From Fenollaria sporofastidiosus (GTDB lineage: Bacteria > Bacillota > Clostridia > Tissierellales > Peptoniphilaceae), in contig NZ_OW968186.1 of the NCBI RefSeq assembly GCF_943169635.2, forward strand, positions 124,001 to 188,000: a stretch of 64,000 nucleotides of DNA, given 5' to 3'. Of this stretch, positions 9,030 through 17,507 are shown piece by piece (within the stretch, counting starts at the first letter, position 1; each line of letters begins with the position of its first letter). The translations under genes were made by a program, and so were the position numbers. Below the pieces are notes generated by a model that had not been told where the DNA came from, ran no database searches, and saw only the letters and a program-made list of their open reading frames with translations.

Positions 9030-9446
9030 TTACTTTATAAATTCTTTCAAAAGCACCTTTAGCTTTTTAAGAATATTGTTTTTTCGCCATTGTATAGCTT
9101 GATAGCTTACTTTCTTACTTCTTGCTACACTCGATAATGTTTCATCATTAAAATACAAACGCTCTATGATGTCCCTTTCTTCATCATTCAGCCTTGACAT
9201 AGCCTTTCTGACTGTTTCAATTAAGATCTGAGTTTCAATTATTTTTTCTACATCCACACTTTCATCAGCAAGGTTATCCACAAAATTCCCGTCATGATCC
9301 AATGATGAAAAAAAGAGCAAGTGGTTTTTCTTGTCCACCTGCTCTAAATACTTTTCGTGTTCTTTTTCTCGCCAGTAGACTTTATAAATATCTTCACTGA
9401 CTTTTACCTTTTTCCCTCTGACATAAAGGTAATACTCTTTTGCCAT
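9030..9446 (-). CDS. ICE-associated sigma-70-like factor (sigma region 4 HTH)
   Basis: This 138-aa protein starts at the ATG of MAKEYYLYVRGKKVKVSE behind GGAGGAAACTTT; the longer frame adds only leader sequence. The N-terminal half is the YKVYWREKEHEKYLEQVDKK block common to small conjugative-element regulators. The C-terminal half is a sigma-4-like helix-turn-helix (AMSRLNDEERDIIERLYFND then SYQAIQWRKNNILKKLK). Such proteins usually activate or time element genes. A second copy at 23396-23549 keeps only the first 47 residues or so. It follows the cargo operon and precedes the recombinase operon, as in related mobilizable transposons. Confidence 0.85.
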   Translation of the reverse strand: MAKEYYLYVRGKKVKVSEDIYKVYWREKEHEKYLEQVDKKNHLLFFSSLDHDGNFVDNLADESVDVEKIIETQILIETVRKAMSRLNDEERDIIERLYFNDETLSSVARSKKVSYQAIQWRKNNILKKLKVLLKEFIK

Positions 9447-9486
9447 AAAGTTTCCTCCATTTCTTTTTTTGTCTGCGTTTTTAGAC

Positions 9487-9528
9487 AAAAAAAGGAGGAC
9501 TTCTGCACATAGGCATAAAAAGTCCTCT
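9487..9528 (-). terminator. Attenuator-like hairpin ahead of the sigma-like gene
   Basis: GAGGACTT (9495-9502) pairs with AAGTCCTC (9520-9527) and on the reverse strand is followed by seven T, about 40 bases before the sigma gene start. A 12-codon frame, MPMCRSPPFFV-stop (9481-9516), runs through the hairpin. A near-identical arrangement stands at 23592-23632 ahead of the truncated second sigma copy, so the structure is conserved. Regulated termination of transcription entering from the cargo is likely. Confidence 0.65.
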
Positions 9529-9707
9529 AAAATGAACGAAACCCGTTCTTTCCTTAATTGTATTTAATTGTTTAGACGAGTGAGTATATGAAAAGACTGA
9601 CAGATATAAAGTCTATAGAAAAAAGGGCTATTTTTATTGCGACTTATTATTTGAAATAAACATATAGACTTTCCCATTTTATTCCTCCATTTATTTACCG
9701 TTTATTA

Positions 9708-9941
9708 TCAATCTTTTACAATCCAAATATCATCTTGATTAACAACACAATTCGAGCATCCCGAACATTGACTTTGGCATTTACTTGTTGCAGACCTTTT
9801 AGTTTTTACCAAATATCCATTATTTTCGAGATATTCAATTTTCATTTTTACACTATCTAAATCCTCACCTGTCAGTTCAGCAAGTTCTTGCAAAGTGCAA
9901 GTCTTTTTCTTTTTCAATACTTCTAATAGTTGTATAAGCAT
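9708..9941 (-). CDS. feoC: FeoC-like winged-helix protein with cysteine cluster
   Basis: This 77-aa protein has an N-terminal winged helix (LQELAELTGEDLDSVKMKIE) and a C-terminal cluster CQSQCSGCSNC, i.e. C-x3-C-x2-C-x2-C. FeoC proteins pair an HTH with a similar loop of four cysteines that can bind an iron-sulfur cluster or iron and tune FeoB. ATG at 9941 is preferred because AAGGTG lies 8 bases upstream; the GTG at 9950 overlaps that site. It starts 13 bases after the FeoB stop, which supports the assignment. Confidence 0.8.
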   Translation of the reverse strand: MLIQLLEVLKKKKTCTLQELAELTGEDLDSVKMKIEYLENNGYLVKTKRSATSKCQSQCSGCSNCVVNQDDIWIVKD

Positions 9942-9953
9942 ACTTATCACACC

Positions 9954-11975
9954 TTAAAAAATCAGTAGTCCAATATGATATGCAACACAAGATATAATTA
10001 GAGCCGATAATATATAATACAGTGCTATTTTTATCGTCCATTTTTTTGAATGTGTTTCTTGTGCAGTAGCTGCAAGAGCCATTAAACAAGGCATATTGAA
10101 GAAAAAGGCAAAAGTAAATGCTAAGGCTTCCGGCTTTGAAATCATTGTCAACATATTATTGCTTAGAATAGCGGTATCTACTGTCCCTTTAACCTCAACT
10201 GCATGCCATATTCCTGAAGAAGTAAATAATGATGCCATTACTCCAAATGCCGATTCTTTTCCCATTGCAGAAGCAACAAAAGCCATAAATAATTGCCATG
10301 GTAACCCAAACAATTTTGTTACAGGCTCTATAAATGTTCCTACTTTATAAATAAGGCTGTTAGCTATATTTCCATCAGGCGTATAGGCAAGAATCCAAAA
10401 TATAACAGAAATAAGGATAATGATACTCAATGCCCTTTTCAGTACATTTCCCATCCTATTCATTACAGAAGAAAGTAAATTTTTCCAATGTGGCTTGTGA
10501 TATGGTGGAAGTTCCATAATCATTCCAAAATGTTCACTTCCCTCATAAAGCGATTTTCTAAAAATCCTATATGTGATTAGTAAATGTAGAAAAGCAACTG
10601 CAAATAGGCTTAATATCACAAATACTGCCTGTTTTCCGAAGAATGTTCCTGTAACAAGCCCGACTACTCCCCATGTTGACCCGCAAGGGACTACCCAAGA
10701 TAATGCAATCGTCATAACCCTCTGTCCCCATGAATCAATTACTCTCGTTCCTGTGATTCCACCTATATTACAGCCGAAACTTAACAAGAACGGCATAATT
10801 GCTTTTCCTTGCAATCCTAATTTCGACATAGTGTTGTCAAAGACATAGGAAACTCTTGCCATATATCCTACATCTTCCAAGAATCCAAATACTAAGCTAA
10901 TTCCCAATACATAACTTGCCATTTGCAATGCAAAAGTAATTGCAGTCATTACAGCTCCACACAAAAGTGAAATCAGCCAATTTGATACTCCAATGGCGAC
11001 AAGCCCCTTTGCCAACAATGTTGATATTTTAGGTATAACAAACCCGAACAATCCCATTAGCGGAAAGCCGATAAGCATGGAAACAATCAAACCTAAAATG
11101 ATAACTCCGATAGCCATAGGTTTTCCGAAAGCTTTACTTGTGGCTATACGATCAAATTTGCTTCTCTTAAATACTCTCTTTTTCTGAATAACATTTGCAT
11201 TGATAAGTTTATCTATCCAATCGAATTTGCAATTACCGGTTATCAGATTCCCATTTTTGATGCCTCTTAATATATCCTCTATTTCTTTAAATTTGTATTC
11301 ATCAACATTATCTTTTACCAATTCGATTACTTTCACATCTTGATCGAATAATTTCCCGACAATCCATGATTTTGAAAATACGCCTATCCCTTCATCAGGA
11401 ATGTAATTTTTCAGCAATTTATATTTATCTCCGGCGACACTTTCATATGCTCTTTCAAAATTATTGTCTGCTAAAATCCTTCCGCTGTCTGAACGCTCCA
11501 GAAAAACATAAAACTCTTTGTATTTCTTTTTATCTGCCGCAACGATAGGAATGACAGGTATATTCAAGGATTTTTGTAACCCCTTTATATTTATATTTTT
11601 CCCTTGACTTGTAGCAACATCCATCATGTTCATGATTAAGACAACCGGAATATTTATTCCAATGTAGTCAGAGAGCATAAATAGACTTCGATTTAATTGT
11701 GAAGCATCTGCCATAATAGCAATTAAGTCTGCGTTCCCGGTTTCTATATATTCTCTTGTTATAACTTCTTCCTCTGAATTTGCTGATAAGCCGTATGCAC
11801 CGGGTAAATCTACAATTTTGTATTGGGTGCCTTTATGTGAAAATTCACCTTCTTTTTTCTCAACGGTTTTACCGGGCCAATTTCCAACATGTTGATTTGA
11901 GCCTGTCAACCCATTAAACAAAGTCGATTTTCCGGAATTAGGCTGCCCAAGCAAAGCAATCGTTATTTTCTTCAT
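9954..11975 (-). CDS. feoB: FeoB ferrous iron transporter
   Basis: This 673-aa membrane GTPase imports Fe2+. The cytoplasmic G domain shows G1 GQPNSGKST, G3 DLPGAYGL and G4 NMMD. The membrane domain from about residue 280 contains the paired Gate segments (GVIILGLIVSMLIGFPLMGL; FLLSFGCNIGGITGTR) and VVPCGSTWGVVG with the conserved cysteine. It is slightly shorter than many bacterial FeoB proteins but has all core parts. It begins 3 bases after FeoA and is followed by FeoC, giving a complete feoABC unit co-transcribed with two ABC half-transporters. That linkage points to iron supply as the theme of this mobile cargo. Confidence 0.97.
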   Translation of the reverse strand: MKKITIALLGQPNSGKSTLFNGLTGSNQHVGNWPGKTVEKKEGEFSHKGTQYKIVDLPGAYGLSANSEEEVITREYIETGNADLIAIMADASQLNRSLFMLSDYIGINIPVVLIMNMMDVATSQGKNINIKGLQKSLNIPVIPIVAADKKKYKEFYVFLERSDSGRILADNNFERAYESVAGDKYKLLKNYIPDEGIGVFSKSWIVGKLFDQDVKVIELVKDNVDEYKFKEIEDILRGIKNGNLITGNCKFDWIDKLINANVIQKKRVFKRSKFDRIATSKAFGKPMAIGVIILGLIVSMLIGFPLMGLFGFVIPKISTLLAKGLVAIGVSNWLISLLCGAVMTAITFALQMASYVLGISLVFGFLEDVGYMARVSYVFDNTMSKLGLQGKAIMPFLLSFGCNIGGITGTRVIDSWGQRVMTIALSWVVPCGSTWGVVGLVTGTFFGKQAVFVILSLFAVAFLHLLITYRIFRKSLYEGSEHFGMIMELPPYHKPHWKNLLSSVMNRMGNVLKRALSIIILISVIFWILAYTPDGNIANSLIYKVGTFIEPVTKLFGLPWQLFMAFVASAMGKESAFGVMASLFTSSGIWHAVEVKGTVDTAILSNNMLTMISKPEALAFTFAFFFNMPCLMALAATAQETHSKKWTIKIALYYILSALIISCVAYHIGLLIF

Positions 11976-11978
11976 ATC

Positions 11979-12203
11979 TCAAAGTACCTCCATCATTATT
12001 TTCTCTGCCTCTATCTTATTGACAGCTATCATCGTATCTCTACAATAAATGAGAATAGGTTGCTTTTTATAATTCTGGATAACTTCAACATCGCTTCCGA
12101 CAGTTATTCCGATAGATATTATTCTGCTTTGAAAATGTGTATCACCAATAATTTCAACAACTTTACCTTTTGTCTTTTCTTTCAAAGTACTAAGCCTCTC
12201 CAT
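11979..12203 (-). CDS. feoA: FeoA-domain protein
   Basis: This 74-aa SH3-like FeoA protein contains KGKVVEIIGDTHFQSRIISI, GITVGSDVEVI and MIAVNKIEAEKIMME. FeoA is a small cytosolic partner needed for FeoB function. AAGGAGAAT precedes the ATG. Its start overlaps the end of the upstream ABC gene by 14 bases, so translation of the iron genes is coupled to that of the ABC pair. Confidence 0.93.
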   Translation of the reverse strand: MERLSTLKEKTKGKVVEIIGDTHFQSRIISIGITVGSDVEVIQNYKKQPILIYCRDTMIAVNKIEAEKIMMEVL

Positions 12204-13938
12204 AACTATTCTCCTTTATCATCCACTTTTTCGCTCTTTCCTGTGTATTTACCATTTCATAGTAATGTCCTTTTTTTCCATAAAGTTCATTATGATTTCC
12301 TTGTTCTTCAATTCTTCCGTTATTTATCAAAATAATTTGATTAGCGTTTTTAATGGTATTCAATCTGTGAGCAATAACAAAAACTGTCTTTCCTTGCATT
12401 AAATGCTCCAAAGCATTATTGATTTTAGCTTCATTATCAGGATCAAGAGAAGCTGTAGATTCATCCAACAAAAGAATTGGTGCATCCTTCAGAATCGCTC
12501 TTGCAATAGCAATCCTTTGTCGTTCACCGCCGGATAATGTACTTCCTCCATCTTTTATTTCCGTTTCATATCCATCCTTCATTTTCAAAATAAATTCATG
12601 GCAACAAGCTAATTTTGCAGCTTGATAAACTTCTTCCTTTGTTGCATTAGGTTTTCCAACCCTGATATTGTTATAAACAGTATCGGTTAACAGTACATTA
12701 TCTTGAAAAACCTGACTAACATATTTAAGCAACACATCAGGTTTTATGGATTTTATATTTTTTCCACCAATTATAATTTCTCCACTATTTACATCCCAAA
12801 ATCTTGCAATCAAATTAGCGATTGTAGTTTTTCCTCCACCGGAAGGACCAATTAAAGCTGTAGAAGTTCCTTCTTTTGCTTCAAAAGAAATATTGTTCAG
12901 AATCGTTTTATTTCTATCATATGAAAAATTTACATTCTTAAATTGAATATCAAAATTTTCTAATTCAACTTCATTTTCAGAATAAGGCAATGGCTTCGTT
13001 TCATAAGCTTTCTCAAGATTACTTGCAGCTAATTTCAAATCTTTCAATAGTCCATAGGAATGTTGAAAGGCAATAAGAAGTGCAGATAATGCTAAACTCA
13101 TAAGCATAAAAGCCACAAACTGTTCAGTTCTAACACTACCATCTATAAGCAAATATCCTCCTATAAGAAGAACTATCGGAAGCAAAAAGTTAACTGTGAT
13201 AAAGTACATACTTGTAGGTAACGCCATTTTCTTTTCTGCGTTTACGCTTGTCTTTCTAACATTTTCAAGTGTATTTATCATTCTTTCAAAATGTTCACTT
13301 GTCATATTAGCTGACTTAAACGCTTTCATACCTTGAATGTACTCTAAAATAATAGAAATCATCTTAGAATTTAAATTTCTTTTTCTTGCCCCGTATTTTT
13401 CTATCAATTTGTTGCCCCATATCAACATAGGATATGCGATAAGCAATACTAAACACTCTAATAATGCGAGCTTCCAATCGATAAAAAATGTGCCTAATAA
13501 AATCAATATTGCTGTAACTGCCGTTTTAATAACCGATGGCAAGGTGTGCGTTATGATCAGTTCAAAACTACTCAAATCTTTTGTAAGAGTTGATAATAGA
13601 TAACCACTACTATTTTTTTGGAAATGACCAAGGCTCAAACTCCTATAATGATTTGCTAAATCCAAACGCATATCTCCACACATTTCAGCTCCTCTTGAAA
13701 AGCTCAAATAGTATGCATGCCTATAAATCAGTATCCTTGCAATCATACTGATGAAACATATTACCGTATATTCTATGATTAAGGTTTTAGTTAATGTATT
13801 TTGCAATATATTAACAACGGTAAAATAGAGCATTAAATACAAAACAATGCTTCCTATCGAATCAATAACCATTAGAAAAATCGGTAAATACAATTTTTCT
13901 TTTTTATCTTTCAGAAGTGTTCTAATAATCTTAAGCAT
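12190..13938 (-). CDS. ABC transporter half-transporter (YbtP/Q-like), second of the pair
   Basis: This exporter-fold ABC protein of about 582 aa has six membrane helices in the first 310 residues, then Walker A GPSGGGKTT, signature LSGGERQR and Walker B ILLLDEST. The ATG at 13938 is chosen because GAGGGGG sits 9 bases ahead, and it overlaps the end of the preceding ABC gene (ATGCTTAA). It forms a pair with 13931-15697 and leads directly into feoA. The sequences resemble the heterodimeric subgroup that includes yersiniabactin importers YbtP/YbtQ. Substrate import of a ferric chelate, with Fe2+ taken up by Feo, would be coherent but is inferred. Confidence 0.92.
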   Translation of the reverse strand: MLKIIRTLLKDKKEKLYLPIFLMVIDSIGSIVLYLMLYFTVVNILQNTLTKTLIIEYTVICFISMIARILIYRHAYYLSFSRGAEMCGDMRLDLANHYRSLSLGHFQKNSSGYLLSTLTKDLSSFELIITHTLPSVIKTAVTAILILLGTFFIDWKLALLECLVLLIAYPMLIWGNKLIEKYGARKRNLNSKMISIILEYIQGMKAFKSANMTSEHFERMINTLENVRKTSVNAEKKMALPTSMYFITVNFLLPIVLLIGGYLLIDGSVRTEQFVAFMLMSLALSALLIAFQHSYGLLKDLKLAASNLEKAYETKPLPYSENEVELENFDIQFKNVNFSYDRNKTILNNISFEAKEGTSTALIGPSGGGKTTIANLIARFWDVNSGEIIIGGKNIKSIKPDVLLKYVSQVFQDNVLLTDTVYNNIRVGKPNATKEEVYQAAKLACCHEFILKMKDGYETEIKDGGSTLSGGERQRIAIARAILKDAPILLLDESTASLDPDNEAKINNALEHLMQGKTVFVIAHRLNTIKNANQIILINNGRIEEQGNHNELYGKKGHYYEMVNTQERAKKWMIKENSYGEA

Positions 13939-15697
13939 TTGCACTTACCCCCTCTCCAAAGTAATCTTTTGTGTATGTATTCCACATACTTTCATAGACC
14001 CCTTTTCTTTCTAAAAGAGTTTTATGTGTTCCAACCTCTACGACTTCCCCTTCATCAAATACAACAATTTGATCTGCATTCTTAATAGTATGCAAACGAT
14101 GAGCAATCATAATGATTGTTTTATTTTTCAACAAGTTTTGAAGTGCTAACTGTATCTGATACTCATTTTCTATATCTGAATAGGAAGTTGCTTCATCAAA
14201 AATAATAATTGGAGAATCTTTGAGTATTGCCCTTGCGATTGAGATTCTTTGTTGCTGTCCACCTGACAATTTCACCCCTTGATCCCCGATTCTTGTCTGA
14301 TATCCATTCGGTAAACTCATAATAAAGTCATGAATTTGTGCTGCTTTTGCAGCCTCGATAATCTTATTTTCATCTGCATCTGTTCCCATACGAATATTCT
14401 CATAGAGAGTGTCCTCCAAAAGAAATACATCTTGAAAAACAAATGATGTAATATCCATCAAATTATCTATTTTTAATTCATTGATCGGTATGTCGTTAAT
14501 TTTAATTGCTCCACTTGTTACATCCCAGTACCTCCCAATCAATTGTGCAGCAGTTGTCTTGCCTGCACCGGAAGGTCCCACAAAAGCATTTATTGTATTC
14601 GGTTTTAAGGATAAATTTATATGTTGTAATGCTTTATTTTTTGTTTCTTCATCGTCATAACTGAAAGTAACGTCTTTAAAATCTATTTTCATACACTCAT
14701 TCTTGTTTATGATTTTTGTTCCGTCTTTCAATTCATCCATATCCATTATTTTTTTTATGTTATCCAATCCGCTTCCAAGCTCCATAGATTGCATAAAGAT
14801 TGTTACCATATTTAAGAACGAAACAAAAAAGCACATTGTAAGCATAATAAATAGCAAATAGGATGTTGCTGATAAAGAATTTCTCAAAAAGAAATATCCT
14901 CCGAACGGCAATGTAAATAAGATTGCTGAATCCAAAATCACTAAAGTTATTGATAAAGGATAGCAAGAACTCACACACATCTTTTTCCAACAAGTAATAT
15001 ACGCATTCAATGAGCTTCTATATTGTTCAAATTTTTCTGCTGTTAAATGATACATTTTTATTACAGGCATAGCCTTTATAAATTCGTTTGCCGAAGCATT
15101 TAAATCAGCAATATCTTCGGATAGCTCCGTTGACATATCCGGATAATTTTTTATTAGCATCATAGGAATTCCTAATCCCAAAATCATAGGAATAAGCATA
15201 ACAAGTGCCATCATCCAATTTAATTTCAACATGAAAATGAACATAATAACCGGAACAACTGCTGCCTGAGCTAATTCCAAAGTGCTATGAGCCAAAAAAT
15301 TTTCAACTCTATCTACATCATCAAACAACAATGTTTTAATTTCTCCGGGGGCATGCTCTTGAAAGAATCCCAAATTAAATTTTGAAATATGATTTACAAC
15401 TTTCAGCTTAATTCTGTGTATTGTGTTAAAAGCTGCTGTATGAGATAAAATGCCCGCAAAGGACATTAGTATTGCTTGCAAAACAGCACTTATAATTCCT
15501 ATACCTGCCCACATTAAAATTTCTGTATACGAAATATTTTTCTGGAATATCATTAGTAATATCTTATAAACTACAAAATAAGGAACTAATGATAAAGCCG
15601 CAGAAATGACAGATAAAAACATTCCTAAATGTAGCTTTTTTCTCTCATTTTTTGCTAATTGGAATACATAAGATATCCCTGTCTTCTTTTTTTCCAT
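13931..15697 (-). CDS. ABC transporter half-transporter (YbtP/Q-like), first of the pair
   Basis: This 588-aa exporter-fold ABC protein starts MEKKKTGISYVFQLAKNERK behind AAAGGAGATGG. Motifs include GPSGAGKTT (Walker A), LSGGQQQR (signature) and IIIFDEAT (Walker B), where a phenylalanine replaces the usual leucine. It is the first gene of the reverse-strand operon ABC-ABC-feoA-feoB-feoC, divergent from an AraC regulator. The promoter at 15751-15778 and the GTTAG-N6-CTAAC palindrome at 15724-15739 lie in its leader, so expression is probably iron-controlled. Confidence 0.93.
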   Translation of the reverse strand: MEKKKTGISYVFQLAKNERKKLHLGMFLSVISAALSLVPYFVVYKILLMIFQKNISYTEILMWAGIGIISAVLQAILMSFAGILSHTAAFNTIHRIKLKVVNHISKFNLGFFQEHAPGEIKTLLFDDVDRVENFLAHSTLELAQAAVVPVIMFIFMLKLNWMMALVMLIPMILGLGIPMMLIKNYPDMSTELSEDIADLNASANEFIKAMPVIKMYHLTAEKFEQYRSSLNAYITCWKKMCVSSCYPLSITLVILDSAILFTLPFGGYFFLRNSLSATSYLLFIMLTMCFFVSFLNMVTIFMQSMELGSGLDNIKKIMDMDELKDGTKIINKNECMKIDFKDVTFSYDDEETKNKALQHINLSLKPNTINAFVGPSGAGKTTAAQLIGRYWDVTSGAIKINDIPINELKIDNLMDITSFVFQDVFLLEDTLYENIRMGTDADENKIIEAAKAAQIHDFIMSLPNGYQTRIGDQGVKLSGGQQQRISIARAILKDSPIIIFDEATSYSDIENEYQIQLALQNLLKNKTIIMIAHRLHTIKNADQIVVFDEGEVVEVGTHKTLLERKGVYESMWNTYTKDYFGEGVSANA

Positions 15698-15723
15698 TAG
15701 TTATTCCATCTCCTTTCCTGACC

Positions 15724-15739
15724 GTTAGCTATATCTAAC
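15724..15739. promoter_or_regulatory. DtxR-like operator palindrome GTTAG-N6-CTAAC
   Basis: The perfect arms GTTAG and CTAAC flank ctatat, 12 bases downstream of the -10 box of the ABC-feo operon. An almost identical palindrome stands at 31220-31235 in front of the second cargo operon. The arms match the core of the known DtxR-family site (GTTAG...CTAAC), which suggests iron repression by a host regulator. Confidence 0.6.
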
Positions 15740-15750
15740 TAACTACATTT

Positions 15751-15778
15751 ATTATAAAGCTAATTTTTTATAACTCAA
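15751..15778 (-). promoter_or_regulatory. Promoter of the ABC-feoABC operon
   Basis: On the reverse strand TTGAGT (15773-15778) and TATAAT (15751-15756) are 16 bases apart. The start point would fall just before the palindrome at 15724-15739. Confidence 0.65.
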
Positions 15779-15857
15779 AATCTAACCACGAATTTCGGTA
15801 TTTCTTGTAATCCCTTTATTTGTAAGCTTTTCATCAGTATTTCTATTTACATTTTTA

Positions 15858-15893
15858 TAAATTTGTGATATAATTAAATAAATTTGTGATATT
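15858..15893 (+). promoter_or_regulatory. Paired 15-base direct repeats upstream of araC-type gene
   Basis: ataaatttgtgatat occurs at 15858-15872 and again at 15879-15893. The 21-base period puts both copies on the same face of the helix. AraC-family proteins often bind such tandem half-sites. The repeats end 20 bases before the regulator's start, so autoregulation is likely. Confidence 0.5.
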
Positions 15894-15913
15894 AAAAGAG
15901 GTGAGCAGAATTG

Positions 15914-16885
15914 ATGGATAGAACAGTTATTGATTATTTAACAAACTTAGTACATGACGCTCCTTTTATTCCTGTTCCAACTTTATCAACTGAAAACAAA
16001 CAAATCTTTCAAATAGATCCCCATTTTGGCAAAGGTACTTTTCGCATACTAAAATTTGACAGCAGTTTAATTCTAATTTTAATCGCTAACTTTACTCCAA
16101 ACAAAACACTTGAAAAAATAACTGAAGTATCTGAAAAGTATTTAGAGATTAGTCAATTTGAAACAGAAAGTAGCTCATTTAAAGTTGGTGGAAGGAAGTT
16201 AAATAATGTAGAAAAAGGTATCTATTGCTACTTAAATACAGAAAAGAAAACTTATACCTATTGTGAGGCAAATAAGCCTGTAAAGTTTACGAAAATAATC
16301 TTAACCAAAGAATACTTTGATACTTTCTTAAAATTAAAATATGATGATTTTGAATATGAAAAAGCAAAGATTCTCAATTCTTATTTGTTAAAAACTCAAA
16401 ATTCTCCGCAGTTGAATTTTATATTTCAACAGATAAGAGAATCCCAAGCTGAAGGAAAGATTTTGCCTTTATATTTGGAAAGCAAAGTTATGGAACTATT
16501 ATCTATCATAATTACAGAGTTAGAAGAAAAGGAAAAAAATATATCCGTTGTCTTAACTAAAAAAGATAAGCAAAATCTGAAAAGGGCTGTATCGGCTATG
16601 AAAAAAGATTTATCGGTTCATATTGACGGACTTGAACTCTCTAAAATTGCTTTAATGAGTCCTGCACGATTTCAATTAGCTTTTCGCAAATACTACGGTG
16701 TTCCTCCCTACGAGTACTTAAAAGAATTAAGGCTTAATAAGGCATTATTATTGCTGAAAAATCCTGAGTATAAAATATCTACGATAGCAGAAAAAGTTGG
16801 CTATACACACACAGGACATTTTGCTAAAATATTCAAATCAACTTATGGTATCACACCAAGTAAATATAGAAGTACAATTACTTAA
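15914..16885 (+). CDS. AraC family transcriptional regulator of the ABC-feo cargo
   Basis: This 323-aa protein has a C-terminal double helix-turn-helix: DGLELSKIALMSPARFQLAF with YYGVPPYEYLKELRLNKALL, then STIAEKVGYTHTGHFAKIF and the closing TYGITPSKYR. The first 200 residues are a ligand-binding domain of unassigned type. ATG at 15914 follows AGAGGTGAG by 8 bases. It is divergent from the ABC-feo operon. Organisation and C-terminal sequence recall PchR/YbtA-type regulators that sense siderophores and activate their transporters, so it may detect the imported chelate. That ligand role is inference. Confidence 0.92.
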   Translation: MDRTVIDYLTNLVHDAPFIPVPTLSTENKQIFQIDPHFGKGTFRILKFDSSLILILIANFTPNKTLEKITEVSEKYLEISQFETESSSFKVGGRKLNNVEKGIYCYLNTEKKTYTYCEANKPVKFTKIILTKEYFDTFLKLKYDDFEYEKAKILNSYLLKTQNSPQLNFIFQQIRESQAEGKILPLYLESKVMELLSIIITELEEKEKNISVVLTKKDKQNLKRAVSAMKKDLSVHIDGLELSKIALMSPARFQLAFRKYYGVPPYEYLKELRLNKALLLLKNPEYKISTIAEKVGYTHTGHFAKIFKSTYGITPSKYRSTIT

Positions 16886-16941
16886 ACTAATATTAGAATT
16901 CAATATGTGCTTAACGCTTGCTACCATGATCAGTCTTTTGT

Positions 16942-17148
16942 AGCAAGCACAGTAAGTGTACGGACACTTACGAAAAAATTGACGAAGCAGCCCTTTGGGA
17001 TCTGCTTCTTTTTTTATCAATTTTTAACTTGTACCCTCGCCTAATAGTTTCATCAATTCGAGCAAACTCTCATTGGAAACTATTGGCTGGGGCAAACTTT
17101 TAGGGAGAACCCTAAGACCCCGAAATACACCTAAAGGAGGAAATACCT
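16942..17148 (+). other. oriT-like mobilization region, copy 1
   Basis: The segment immediately before mobC is conserved with 31411-31619. It holds inverted repeat GTAAGTGT-N4-ACACTTAC (16952-16971), a 9-base inverted repeat AATAGTTTC / GAAACTATT with a 24-base loop (17043-17051 and 17076-17084), and TTAGGG-AGAA-CCCTAA (17100-17115). A run AGACCCCG follows before the AAAGGAGG ribosome site of mobC. Relaxases of the MobP type nick next to such inverted repeats upstream of their mob genes. The nic position is not identified. Confidence 0.6.
16984..17015 (+). terminator. Rho-independent terminator after araC-type gene
   Basis: GAAGCAG (16984-16990) and CTGCTTC (17002-17008) form a 7-bp stem around CCCTTTGGGAT, followed by seven T. 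It lies inside the duplicated oriT-like segment, so it travels with the mobilization module. Confidence 0.85.
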
Positions 17149-17505
17149 ATGGCAAATAGAATACGAAACGAAAGACTTGAAATTAAACTAACCGAAGAAG
17201 AAAAGGCTCTTTTTGAAGAGAAAAGAAAACTTTCAAAGTGCAGAAATATGAGCCATTTCATCCGCAAATGCGTTTTGGAAAAGGAAATTTATCAAGTGGA
17301 TTTAGAGCCTTTCAGAGATTTACAAGGCTTACTTTCTAATGCAACAAACAACATCAATCAGATTGCAAAGCGAGTAAATTCGACAGGTGTAATCTACAAA
17401 GAGGACGTCAGTGATATAAAAAAAGAGATTGAACATTTCTCAAAAGAGCTGTGGCAAATTCATTCACTACTTCTGAAAAGAACATCTGAAACGGAAGGTG
17501 AATAA
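17149..17505 (+). CDS. mobC: MobC-like relaxosome accessory protein
   Basis: This 118-aa protein has an N-terminal ribbon-helix-helix region (ERLEIKLTEEEKALFEEKRK) and the MobC hallmark NATNNINQIAKRVNSTG near residue 64. Such proteins bind oriT and help the relaxase open the strands. AAAGGAGGAAATACCT precedes the ATG. It lies 2 bases ahead of the relaxase gene. A broken homologue is at 31620-31975. Confidence 0.93.
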   Translation: MANRIRNERLEIKLTEEEKALFEEKRKLSKCRNMSHFIRKCVLEKEIYQVDLEPFRDLQGLLSNATNNINQIAKRVNSTGVIYKEDVSDIKKEIEHFSKELWQIHSLLLKRTSETEGE

Positions 17506-17507
17506 TA

